64,000 nt of DNA from Acidimicrobiaceae bacterium (GTDB lineage: Bacteria; Actinomycetota; Acidimicrobiia; Acidimicrobiales; RAAP-2): contig DAHUZK010000044.1 in the NCBI GenBank assembly GCA_027306605.1, positions 1 to 64,000 of the forward strand. The letters are read 5' to 3'. Every line of letters starts with the position of its first letter. The stretch's first letter is position 1. The translations under genes were made by a program, and so were the position numbers. Positions 16,752 to 24,202 of this stretch are shown one piece after another. The notes below the pieces were generated by a model. That model was given only the letters and a program-made list of their open reading frames with translations, did not search any database and was not told where the DNA came from.

Positions 16752-17170
16752 AGCCCCCGGGCCATCACCTTCTCGACGTAGTGCGCCAGCGGCAGCGAGC
16801 GCAGCTCCTCGGGGGTGAACCACTCGACGGCGTCGGTCGTGCCGTCGATCTCGGCCCGCAGCTCGCCCTCCCAGCCCTCGATGCGGTAGACGAGGCGCAC
16901 GGTGTGGAGCCTCGTGTTGCCCGGGACGCGCCGCACGTCCGAGAGGACGTCGAGGAGCGGCCCGACCTTGACGAGGAGCCCGGTCTCCTCCTCCATCTCG
17001 CGGCGCAGCGAGTCGGGTGGGTCCTCGCCGTGCTGGACACCGCCACCGGGGAGGAACCAGCGGCCACGCAGGGTCAGATAGGGCGCGGCGCGGCACAGCA
17101 GCAGCCGCCCGGCGCCGTCGCGGCAGACGCCGTAGGCGGCGATGCGCTGGCGTTCCTCCTCCACGGGCAC
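16748..17170 (-). CDS. Nudix hydrolase
   Basis: A protein of about 140 residues with a complete Nudix box: GGVQHGEDPPDSLRREMEEE followed by TGL, matching G-x5-E-x7-REUxEExGU. It hydrolyses nucleoside diphosphates linked to another moiety; the substrate cannot be told. The conserved region begins just after EEERQRIAAYGV, so the start is taken as the GTG at 17170 (another GTG lies at 17164). Longer frames upstream overlap the divergent gene and look non-coding. Its stop lies 16 bases before the NDH-2 start inside the 20-bp duplication. Confidence 0.75.
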   Translation of the reverse strand: MPVEEERQRIAAYGVCRDGAGRLLLCRAAPYLTLRGRWFLPGGGVQHGEDPPDSLRREMEEETGLLVKVGPLLDVLSDVRRVPGNTRLHTVRLVYRIEGWEGELRAEIDGTTDAVEWFTPEELRSLPLAHYVEKVMARGL

Positions 17171-17279
17171 GACCCCGATGCTGCTCCGCTCCGGGGGGGG
17201 ACCGCCAAGTCCCGCGGAACTACCCTGGCGGCGGCCGCCGGCGGACCGTGCCGGGCAACGGGGCCGAAAGGGGTGCGGG

Positions 17280-17753
17280 GTGGACAGGGACAGCGCGATC
17301 GAGCTCGAGGCCATCCGGCAGCTCAAGTACGCCTACTTCCGGACCCTCGACCTCAAGCAGTTCGACGCCCTGGGGGAGCTGCTGACCGAGGACGCCACCT
17401 CCTCGTACGAGGACGGCAAGACGGTGCTGGCGGGCCGGGCGGCCATCGTGGAGTGGCTGGCCTCCGTCCTGGCCGATCCGGGCATGGTCACCGAGCATCA
17501 CGGCCACCATCCCGAGATCGCCATCACCGGCGACACCACCGCAGAGGGCACCTGGTACCTCCAGGACCGGGTGATCATCCCGGCCGCCGACCTCGAGATC
17601 GGCGGGACCGCCTTCTACGAGGACCGCTACCGGCTGACGCCCGGGGGGTGGCGCATCGCCCACACCGGCTACACCCGCGTCTTCGAGGAACACCGCAGGC
17701 ATTCCACGCTGGCGGTGCGCTCGTTCACATCTCGTTTCGGCTCGCCGGGCTGA
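17280..17753 (+). CDS. SnoaL-like/NTF2-fold protein
   Basis: A 157-residue protein of the SnoaL_4 (NTF2-like) group: AIRQLKYAYFRTLDLKQFDALGELLTEDA is the characteristic N-terminal helix, followed by HHPEIAITGDTTAEGTW and a C-terminal YRLTPGGWRIAHTGYTRVFE. Members include dehydratases, isomerases and ring hydroxylase partners such as LinA and SnoaL; no specific reaction can be inferred. GTG start chosen because homology-like sequence begins directly there. Divergent from the Nudix gene. Its last 29 bases overlap the convergent aldo-keto reductase gene. Confidence 0.75.
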   Translation: MDRDSAIELEAIRQLKYAYFRTLDLKQFDALGELLTEDATSSYEDGKTVLAGRAAIVEWLASVLADPGMVTEHHGHHPEIAITGDTTAEGTWYLQDRVIIPAADLEIGGTAFYEDRYRLTPGGWRIAHTGYTRVFEEHRRHSTLAVRSFTSRFGSPG

Positions 17754-18729
17754 AGGTGAACGCCGGGTCGAACAGCGTGGCCGGCGCCAGCACCTTCTCC
17801 ACGGCCTCCACGAAGTCCGGCTCGAGCGCGACGTCGAGCGCCTTGACGTTCTCGAGGATCTGCTCGGGCCGGCTGGCGCCGACGATGGCGCTGCTCACGT
17901 TCTGGTTGCGCAGCACCCAGGCCAGTGCCACGGCGGCCGGTGTGTGGCCCGCCTCGCGGCACAGCGCGGCGTAGGCCTGGACGGGCTCGAGGACCTCGTC
18001 GCGCAACAGCCAGCCCATCTCGCCGCCTTCGGGTCCCTTGGCGCGCGAGCCGCCCGGCGGTTCGGCGCCTCCGGGCGCGTACTTCCCCGTGAGGACTCCC
18101 TGGGCCAGCGGTGACCACACGATCTGGCCGACGCCCTCCTTCTCGCAGAGCGGGACCACCTCGGCCTCGATCACCCGCCAGATCAGCGAGTACTGCGGCT
18201 GGTTGCTGACGAGGCGGTCGAAACCCATCTCGTCGGCGATGCGCAGGGCCTCGGCGATCTGCGGCGCCGACCACTCCGACACCCCGACGTAGTGCACCTT
18301 GCCATGGCGCACCAGGTCGTCGAAAGCCTGCATCGTCTCCTCGACCGGGGCCTCGTAGTCGAAGCGGTGCGCCTGGAGCAGATCGACGTGGTCCGTCTGC
18401 AGGCGCTCGAGGGACGCGTGCAACGACTCCATGATGTGCTTGCGCGACAGCCCGCGGTTGTTGGGATTGGGACCCGTCGGCCAGTACACCTTGGTGAAGA
18501 TCTCGATCGAATCGCGCCGGACGCCGCGCAACGCCCGGCCGAGCACCGTCTCGGCCGCTCCCTGGGCGTAGACGTCCGCTGTGTCGAAGGTCGTGATGCC
18601 GTTGTCGAGGGCGGCCCGGACGCACGCCACGGCCGCCTCCTCTTCGATCTGGCTCCCGTGCGTGATCCAGTTGCCGTAGGCGAGAGCGGAGACCAGCATG
18701 CCGGAGCGGCCGAGGTGTCGGTAGTCCAT
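17725..18729 (-). CDS. Aldo/keto reductase
   Basis: A 334-residue AKR of the voltage-gated-potassium-channel-beta/YghZ-like group. It begins YRHLGRSGMLVSALAYGNW. The catalytic tetrad is visible as Asp and Tyr in TFDTADVYAQGAAE, Lys in IFTKVYW and His in LLQAHRFD. NADPH-binding residues are in SPLAQGVLTGKY and AIVGASRPEQI. It reduces an aldehyde or ketone using NADPH; substrate unknown. The ATG lies 39 bases from the divergent arfB start. The 3' end overlaps the SnoaL-like gene. Confidence 0.88.
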   Translation of the reverse strand: MDYRHLGRSGMLVSALAYGNWITHGSQIEEEAAVACVRAALDNGITTFDTADVYAQGAAETVLGRALRGVRRDSIEIFTKVYWPTGPNPNNRGLSRKHIMESLHASLERLQTDHVDLLQAHRFDYEAPVEETMQAFDDLVRHGKVHYVGVSEWSAPQIAEALRIADEMGFDRLVSNQPQYSLIWRVIEAEVVPLCEKEGVGQIVWSPLAQGVLTGKYAPGGAEPPGGSRAKGPEGGEMGWLLRDEVLEPVQAYAALCREAGHTPAAVALAWVLRNQNVSSAIVGASRPEQILENVKALDVALEPDFVEAVEKVLAPATLFDPAFTFSPASRNEM

Positions 18730-18768
18730 GGACCCGGAGCGTACCCCGCTGCCTCTACGCTCGTTCCC

Positions 18769-19188
18769 GTGCCCGGCGACGAGACGCTGCACGTGCGCCG
18801 CGGGCTCGACCTGCCGCTGTCCGAGGTGTCCTGGCGCTCGACGACGGCGGGTGGTCCGGGCGGGCAGCACGCCAACCGCACACGGAGCCGGGTGGAGGTG
18901 CGATTCGACGTCGAGGCCTCGGCGTCCCTCGGGCCGCGCCAGCGGGCACGTCTGCTCGAGCGGCTGGGCCCGGTCGTCCGGGCCGGCGCGTCGGAGTCGC
19001 GCTCGCAGGCACGCAACCGCGAGCTCGCGCTCGGACGGCTGGCCACCAAGCTCGACCGCGCCCTGCGGGTGCAGCCGACGCGCACGCCGACCCGGCCCTC
19101 GAAGGGCTCGCAGCTGCGCCGGGTCGAGGCGAAACGGCGGCGCTCCCGCACGAAGCAGCAGCGCCGCGCCCCCGGGCCCGACGACTGA
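18769..19188 (+). CDS. arfB: Peptidyl-tRNA hydrolase ArfB (ribosome rescue)
   Basis: A 139-residue class I release-factor-like protein. The catalytic GGQ is at residues 31-33 in TAGGPGGQHANRT, followed by SRVEVRFDVEAS and a basic C-terminal tail (KGSQLRRVEAKRRRSRTKQQRR). That tail is the hallmark of ArfB/YaeJ, which enters the empty mRNA channel of stalled ribosomes. The length matches the family (about 140) and the stop-codon recognition domains of RF1/RF2 are missing. GTG start, divergent from the aldo-keto reductase. Downstream is an 18-bp repeat array and the convergent surE gene. Confidence 0.9.
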   Translation: MPGDETLHVRRGLDLPLSEVSWRSTTAGGPGGQHANRTRSRVEVRFDVEASASLGPRQRARLLERLGPVVRAGASESRSQARNRELALGRLATKLDRALRVQPTRTPTRPSKGSQLRRVEAKRRRSRTKQQRRAPGPDD

Positions 19189-19195
19189 CTGTCGG

Positions 19196-19300
19196 GGGAG
19201 GTTCAGCCGCCGAGGGAGGTTCAGCCGTCGAAGGAGGTTCAGCCGCCGAGGGAGGCTCAGCCGCCGAGGGAGGTTCAGCCGCCGAGGGAGGCTCAGCCGT
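19196..19300 (-). repeat. 18-bp tandem repeat with repeated surE-frame stop codons
   Basis: Six units of about GTTCAGCCGCCGAGGGAG fill the gap between arfB and surE. On the minus strand a TGA occurs at each unit (plus-strand TCA at 19203, 19221, 19239, 19257, 19275 and 19293), exactly 18 bp apart. 19293 is the stop of surE, so the other five are additional stops in the same frame. Confidence 0.85.
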
Positions 19301-20210
19301 CGAAGGCGAACGAGGCGAGTGCAGGCCCCAACCCGGTGTCGAGCTGCTCGAGGAGGCCCGGGTCCTCCTCCGCCCGTGGTCCCCGCAGCGCGGTGAGCGA
19401 GGCGAAACCCTGTGCCACGAGGGTGGCGTCCTCCGTGCCGGCGTCGGCCAGGCCCAGGTCCCCCGAGTGGGGGAACGGCGAGCCGACGGTGAGGACGATC
19501 TCGCCCTTCTCGTCCGGCTCACCCTCCATGACGGCGCGAGCCGCCTCGGCGGAGGCCGGCCCCTCGATCTCCTGCTCGGTGGGCGCCTCCCACGCCCCCA
19601 CGCCGAGGGCGCCCTGGGCCGCCTTGATCAGGCCCGCCCCGCTCACCCGCGCCCATCGGACCCCCCGGATCTCGTCCAGCGGGAGATGCGGGACATTGAG
19701 GTTGAGCACCGTGCGGGCCGGTGCGGCCGCCAGCACGGGGACGAGCGCCACGGCCAGGTGGGCGGCCGACTCCCACGGGGCGGGTTCGTCGCCGGCCCGG
19801 AGCGAAACGGCCAGCGCGCTGATCCCGAGCTGGCTGGCGGTGAGCGCCGCGCCCACGGTGCCCGAGTGGAGCACCGAGCGGCCGACGTTCACGCCGTGGT
19901 TGATGCCCGAGACCACGAGTCCGGGTCTGGCGCCGACCGCTCCGAGCGCGCCGGCGATGACCGACAGGGCCGGCGACGCATCGAGCCCGTAGGCCTCGAC
20001 CTGCTCGGCGCCTTCCACGTACGCCCGCTGATAGCCGATGGCGGTGCCGTCGGTCACCGAGCCCACGGCCGCGCCGGCGCCGCTGTAGTTGGAGCTGGGG
20101 GCCACGACGACGACCTCGTGCTCGTCGCCGGCCCAGGCCACCAGCGCTCGTGTCAGCGCCGCCAGACCGGGCGCGCCCACGCCGTCGTCGTTGGTGACCA
20201 GGATCCTCAC
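19293..20210 (-). CDS. surE: 5'/3'-nucleotidase SurE
   Basis: A 305-residue SurE survival protein. The metal site is visible in ILVTNDDGVGAPG (Asp-Asp), APSSNYSGAG (Ser) and SGINHGVNVG (Asn). SurE dephosphorylates nucleoside monophosphates and is often linked to stress survival. The protein is somewhat longer than the usual 250 residues because of the C-terminal extension. The start is taken as the GTG directly before RILVTNDDG. It ends in the 18-bp repeat shared with the arfB downstream region. Confidence 0.88.
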   Translation of the reverse strand: MRILVTNDDGVGAPGLAALTRALVAWAGDEHEVVVVAPSSNYSGAGAAVGSVTDGTAIGYQRAYVEGAEQVEAYGLDASPALSVIAGALGAVGARPGLVVSGINHGVNVGRSVLHSGTVGAALTASQLGISALAVSLRAGDEPAPWESAAHLAVALVPVLAAAPARTVLNLNVPHLPLDEIRGVRWARVSGAGLIKAAQGALGVGAWEAPTEQEIEGPASAEAARAVMEGEPDEKGEIVLTVGSPFPHSGDLGLADAGTEDATLVAQGFASLTALRGPRAEEDPGLLEQLDTGLGPALASFAFDG

Positions 20211-20257
20211 GCGCCGCCACCCTACCGGGCGCCCCCGAGGTGTCCCGAGAAACCCCT

Positions 20258-20342
20258 GAGGGTTCACCGGGCATCCCCGGAGGGTTCACCGGGCATCCCC
20301 GGAGGGTTCACCGATCCCCGGAGGGTTCACCGGGCAACCCCG
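20258..20342. repeat. 22-bp tandem repeat upstream of surE
   Basis: Four units of GAGGGTTCACCGGGCATCCC plus CG (22 bp; the third unit lacks three bases) lie in the 210-base gap between the divergent surE and aldose epimerase genes. No promoter element is obvious inside the array. Confidence 0.85.
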
Positions 20343-20420
20343 AGGTCTCACCGAGGGCGTGGCGGGCCCGGACGCTCGCCCGCCCCCGCGCCTGTCCCTG
20401 GTCTGCTTCAATTCTCGCCG

Positions 20421-21365
20421 ATGCCGTCCCAGACCCCCCGCATCTCCGTCGCGTCGCCCACGGGGCAGCAGTGGCGGATCGGCCACGGCCGGCACGAAGT
20501 GGTGGTCTGCGAGGTCGGCGCGACCCTGCGCCACTACGCCGTCGGGGACAGGGCGGTCATCGACGGGTTCGGGCCCGACGAGTGGTCCCACTCGGGGCGG
20601 GGCCAGGTCCTGGCGCCCTGGCCGAACCGGCTGGCCGACGGTCGCTACGAGTTCGACGGGGTCCGTGCCCAGGCCGCGCTGGACGAGCCGGAGCGGCGCA
20701 ACGCCATCCACGGTCTCGTGCGTTGGCTGCCCTGGACGCTGCAGACCCGCCATCAGAACCAGCTGTCGCTGCGCCTGCAGCTGCACCCGTCGCCGGGGTA
20801 CCCCTTCTCGTTGCTGCTCGAGCTCGAGTACCACGTGGGCCGCGACGGCCTCACGGTGGCGACGACGGCCCAGTCGCTCGAGGAGGGTTCGGTACCCTTC
20901 GGGCTGGGGTTCCACCCTTATCTCGCCGCCGGGACGGAGACGGTCGACGGTGCGATCCTGCACGTGCCGGCCCACCACACCCTCGACCTCGACGACCGGG
21001 GGCTCCCGACGGGCGCGCTCACGCCCGTCGAAGGCACCGACCGCGACTTCACCGGATCACGCTTCATCGGCCCCGCCGTGCTCGACACGGCGTACACGAG
21101 CCTGGTGAGGGACGCCGACGGCATGGTCCGGGTCGGCCTCGACGCGCCCGGCGGCGCCACGGGGGCCACGCTGTGGGCCGACGCCGGCTTCCCGTACGTG
21201 ATGGTCTACACGGGCGACACGCTGCCCGAGGTGGCACGCCGACGGCGTGCCGTCGCGATAGAGCCGATGACGTGCCCGCCCAATGCCCTGCGCAGCGGCA
21301 AGGACGTGATCGAGCTGCAGCCCGGCCAGCCATGGACGGGCCGGTGGGGGATCACCCCGCGATGA
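20421..21365 (+). CDS. Aldose 1-epimerase family protein
   Basis: A 314-residue galactose-mutarotase-like beta-sandwich protein. Landmarks are GQVLAPWPNRLADGRYEFDG (Pro-Asn-Arg of the sugar pocket), RRNAIHGLVRW (His), VPFGLGFHPYL (His) and IEPMTCPPNALRSG (Glu base). It interconverts anomers of an aldose. The ATG starts just after a TTCTCGCCG context without a strong ribosome site. It is co-transcribed with the following SDR gene, whose start overlaps its stop by four bases, suggesting that the SDR may oxidise the sugar or sugar product, as in glucose/galactose dehydrogenase pairs. Confidence 0.85.
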   Translation: MPSQTPRISVASPTGQQWRIGHGRHEVVVCEVGATLRHYAVGDRAVIDGFGPDEWSHSGRGQVLAPWPNRLADGRYEFDGVRAQAALDEPERRNAIHGLVRWLPWTLQTRHQNQLSLRLQLHPSPGYPFSLLLELEYHVGRDGLTVATTAQSLEEGSVPFGLGFHPYLAAGTETVDGAILHVPAHHTLDLDDRGLPTGALTPVEGTDRDFTGSRFIGPAVLDTAYTSLVRDADGMVRVGLDAPGGATGATLWADAGFPYVMVYTGDTLPEVARRRRAVAIEPMTCPPNALRSGKDVIELQPGQPWTGRWGITPR

Positions 21366-22102
21366 GCGACTCCCCGCTCGCCGGTCGCGTCGTCGCCGTC
21401 ACCGGGTCCTCCAGCGGGATCGGGGCGGCCACGGCTCGGGCCTTCGCCGCGCTGGGCGCGTCCGTCCTGGTGAACTCCTCGCGTTCGGTCGGCGAGGGTG
21501 AGGCGGTGGCGGCGTCCCTCGATGATGCGCGCTACGTGCAGGGCGACATCACCGATCCCGACGTGCCGGGGCGCATCGTCGACGCCGCACTGGACCGGTG
21601 GGGACGGCTCGACGTGCTCGTCATCAACGCGGGCACCACCGTCGTGATCCCGCACCACGACCTCGAGGCGGCCTCGCTCGATGTGTGGCGCCGGATCTTC
21701 GAGGTGAACGTCTTCGGCACGTGGGCCATGTCCGTGGCGGCGCTGCCCGCCTTGCGCCAGGCGGGTGGAGCCATCGTCAACGTGGCGTCGCTGGCCGGCG
21801 TGCGCCCCACGGGCTCGTCCATTCCCTACGCGTCGAGCAAAGCGGCGCTCAACCACATGACGGTGCTCCTGGCCAAGGTCGTCGGCCCCGAGGTCCGGGT
21901 CAACGCCGTCGCGCCGGGCCTCGTCGACACCCCGTGGACCGCGGACTGGGACGCCGTCCGCGCCGTCGTCCAGCAGGTGGCCCCGCTCAAGCGGTCGGGC
22001 CGCCCCGAGGAGGTGGCCGAGGTCATCGTGGCCCTGGCGCGGGCCGAGTACGTCACCGGTCAGGTCGTGGGGGTGGACGGCGGCATGTCCATCGCCACCT
22101 GA
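21362..22102 (+). CDS. SDR oxidoreductase coupled to aldose epimerase
   Basis: A 246-residue classical SDR with TGSSSGIGAA, the strand-4 motif INAG near residue 91, Ser in NVASLAG, YASSK near residue 159 and the terminal VVGVDGGMSIAT of 3-oxoacyl-reductase-like members. All catalytic residues are intact. Translation is coupled to the aldose epimerase through an ATGA overlap. A sugar dehydrogenase function is plausible from that context but the family alone does not show it. Its end meets a 7-bp GCCTAGG array shared with the convergent DUF2236 gene. Confidence 0.85.
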   Translation: MSDSPLAGRVVAVTGSSSGIGAATARAFAALGASVLVNSSRSVGEGEAVAASLDDARYVQGDITDPDVPGRIVDAALDRWGRLDVLVINAGTTVVIPHHDLEAASLDVWRRIFEVNVFGTWAMSVAALPALRQAGGAIVNVASLAGVRPTGSSIPYASSKAALNHMTVLLAKVVGPEVRVNAVAPGLVDTPWTADWDAVRAVVQQVAPLKRSGRPEEVAEVIVALARAEYVTGQVVGVDGGMSIAT

Positions 22103-22110
22103 CCGCGCCG

Positions 22111-22166
22111 GCCTAAGGCCTAGGGCGCAGGGCGTAGGGCCTAGGGCGTAGGGCCTAGGGCCTCGT
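22111..22166. repeat. 7-bp tandem array (GCCTAGG type) between convergent genes
   Basis: About eight 7-bp units related to GCCTAGG (some GCGTAGG). CCTAGG is its own reverse complement, so TAG stops appear on both strands and, because 7 is not a multiple of 3, in different frames. The stop of the DUF2236 gene on the minus strand (22141-22143) is one of these TAGs; the SDR stop (22100-22102) lies just to the left. Confidence 0.8.
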
Positions 22167-23097
22167 CGGGCGGCGGGCCCACCAGCCAGCGCAGGGCGGC
22201 CGTCATGCCACGGGTGAGGGGCGCCACCGCTCCCACGTCGACGAGGAGGTCGATCGGCGCCGCGGCCGACAGACCCAGCTCGCGGCGGGCCCAGCCCGGC
22301 AACACCCCCACCGCAGCGGCGACCACCAGCGCGTACACGGCGCGCTCACCCGGGCGGCGGGCCACGCCGCGCAGGAGCCAGTCCCGGGCCGCCCTGGCCT
22401 GGGGGCCCATGTAGAGGCCGGGGCGCATGCGCAGGAGGTAGCTCTCGACCTCGTCGACCGAGCGCGGCACCCAGTCCGCCCCGAGCGCCAGGGCGACCGG
22501 TGCCACCTCGTCGTAGTAGCGGTCGCACTCGTGGCGTGTGAGCGGCTGCGCTCCGTAGCGCTGGGAAGATCTCAGGAAGCTCGACATCTCGGCCACGTGG
22601 ATGAAGGTCACGAGCTCCGGGTCGTCAGCCGAGTAGGGCCGGCCGTCCGGTGCGACGCCATGAACGCGCCGGTGGACACGCCGCACCTGGGCCACGGCTG
22701 CCTCCGCCTCGGCCACGGTGCCGAACGTCGTCGTGCCGACGAAGGCCGCCGTCCGGCGCAGCCGCCCCAAGGGATCCTCTTGGTAGCTCGAGTGCTCGGC
22801 CACCCCGGCCATGGCCAGGGGGTGCAGCGCCTGCAGCAGCAGGGCACTCACCCCGCCGATCAGCATCGTCGGCAGGTCGGCATGGACCCGACGGGCGATT
22901 CCACCGGGGGGCAGGTAGGCCTCCAGCGGGTCGGTGGCCATCGGAGCCCGCTTGCCGGTGATGCCGATGGCGCGCCGAACGTTGCGCGCCACGTCCCCAC
23001 GCGCGGGCGCGGCCAGCCCGCCCACCAGGCGGAGAGGCGCCGCCGCCACGGCACCGCCGAGTGCCGTGGCGCGCTCCACGGGGTTCAGGGTCGCCAC
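22141..23097 (-). CDS. DUF2236/MpaB-family oxygenase-like protein (second copy)
   Basis: A 318-residue protein of the same family as the gene at 5435. Signatures are [75 protein letters not shown] and a C-terminal membrane-like helix. The conserved His residues of the MpaB group are in place. The first 40 residues are hydrophobic and Ala/Gly-rich. GTG start; divergent from the ketopantoate-reductase gene with 39 bases between. Substrate unknown. Confidence 0.78.
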   Translation of the reverse strand: MATLNPVERATALGGAVAAAPLRLVGGLAAPARGDVARNVRRAIGITGKRAPMATDPLEAYLPPGGIARRVHADLPTMLIGGVSALLLQALHPLAMAGVAEHSSYQEDPLGRLRRTAAFVGTTTFGTVAEAEAAVAQVRRVHRRVHGVAPDGRPYSADDPELVTFIHVAEMSSFLRSSQRYGAQPLTRHECDRYYDEVAPVALALGADWVPRSVDEVESYLLRMRPGLYMGPQARAARDWLLRGVARRPGERAVYALVVAAAVGVLPGWARRELGLSAAAPIDLLVDVGAVAPLTRGMTAALRWLVGPPPDEALGPTP

Positions 23098-23136
23098 GAC
23101 GAGAGCTTTGCATGCCGCACATGGCAGAGTGCAGTC

Positions 23137-24123
23137 GTGCGCTTCGTCGTCATGGGTGCCGGGGCCATCGGAGGGGCCGTCGGGGGCCGTCTGTTCCAGC
23201 AGGGGTTCGACGTCACCCTCGTGGCGCGGGGCGCGCACGGAGAGGCCCTCCGGGCGGGCCTGGTCCTCGAGGCGCCCGACGAGACGGCCACGGTGCCGGT
23301 GCCGGTCGTGACGGATCCGGCCCAGGTGGCGTGGGATGCCGACGGCGACGGGGCGCCGGTGGTGCTGCTGGCGGTGAAGGGGCAGCACACGGACCAGGCG
23401 CTGGCCCAGCTTCGGGTGGCCCCGGAGCGGACCGCCGTCGTCTGCATGCAGAACGGTGTCGAGAACGAACGCCGTGTCCTTCGCCACTTCGCGCAGACCT
23501 ATGGCATGTGTGTGATGTGTCCGGCCAGCCAGTTGCGGCCGGGTGTCGTCCAGATCCATTCCGCCCCGGTCTCGGGGCTGCTCGATCTCGGCCGGTATCC
23601 CGCCGGCCTGGGTGAGCGCGGGCAGCAGATCGCCGATGCGATCGCCACGACCACCTTCCAGTCGACGGCTCGAGCTGACATCATGCGGTGGAAGTACCGC
23701 AAGCTCCTTATGAACCTGGCCAACGCGGTTGAGGCGCTCGCCGGTCCCGAGGGGCGATTCGGCCCGCTGGCCCGCGCCGCGCGGCAAGAGGGCGAGGAGG
23801 CACTGGCCGCGGCCGGCATCGACGTGGCGAGCTCGGACGAGGACCGCGCCCGCCGCGGCGATCACCTGCAGATGTCGCCCACGTCGTCGGGGGAGTGGCG
23901 GGGCGGGTCGAGCTGGCAGAGCCTGGCCCGGGGCACCGGGTCCATCGAGGCGGAATTCCTCAACGGTGAGATCGTCCTGCTCGGTGCCCTGCACGGGGTG
24001 CCGACGCCGGTGAACGCCCTCTTGCAGCGGCTGTCCCTGGCCGCCGCCGCTGACGGCGCGCCGCCGGCCTCGTGGCGCATCGAGGATCTCAGCGCGCTGG
24101 CCGGGATCGACCACGGCGGCTGA
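23137..24123 (+). CDS. 2-dehydropantoate 2-reductase (ApbA/PanE family)
   Basis: A 328-residue NADPH-dependent ketopantoate reductase family protein: GAGAIGGAVGGRLFQQG nucleotide motif at the N-terminus, LLAVKGQHTDQAL, CMQNGVENE, the catalytic Lys region MRWKYRKLLMNLANAVEAL, and GSIEAEFLNGEIVLLG in the C-terminal helical domain. It is the expected size. No other pantothenate genes are nearby and the family includes non-PanE members, so no symbol is assigned. GTG start. The stop begins an 11-bp tandem repeat. Confidence 0.82.
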   Translation: MRFVVMGAGAIGGAVGGRLFQQGFDVTLVARGAHGEALRAGLVLEAPDETATVPVPVVTDPAQVAWDADGDGAPVVLLAVKGQHTDQALAQLRVAPERTAVVCMQNGVENERRVLRHFAQTYGMCVMCPASQLRPGVVQIHSAPVSGLLDLGRYPAGLGERGQQIADAIATTTFQSTARADIMRWKYRKLLMNLANAVEALAGPEGRFGPLARAARQEGEEALAAAGIDVASSDEDRARRGDHLQMSPTSSGEWRGGSSWQSLARGTGSIEAEFLNGEIVLLGALHGVPTPVNALLQRLSLAAAADGAPPASWRIEDLSALAGIDHGG

Positions 24124-24192
24124 CCGGCGGCTGACCGGCGGCTGACCGGCGGGACGGTGACGGCGGGACGGTGAGCGGCGGGACGGTGAGCG
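24111..24192 (+). repeat. 11-bp and 14-bp tandem repeats with stops in three frames
   Basis: Units of GGCGGCTGACC place TGA at 24121 (the reductase stop), 24132 and 24143, 11 bp apart and thus in three frames. They pass into GGCGGGACGGTGA-type units with further TGAs at 24158, 24172 and 24187. The array fills the 80-base gap before the sulfatase. Confidence 0.85.
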
Positions 24193-24202
24193 GCAGAATG
24201 CC

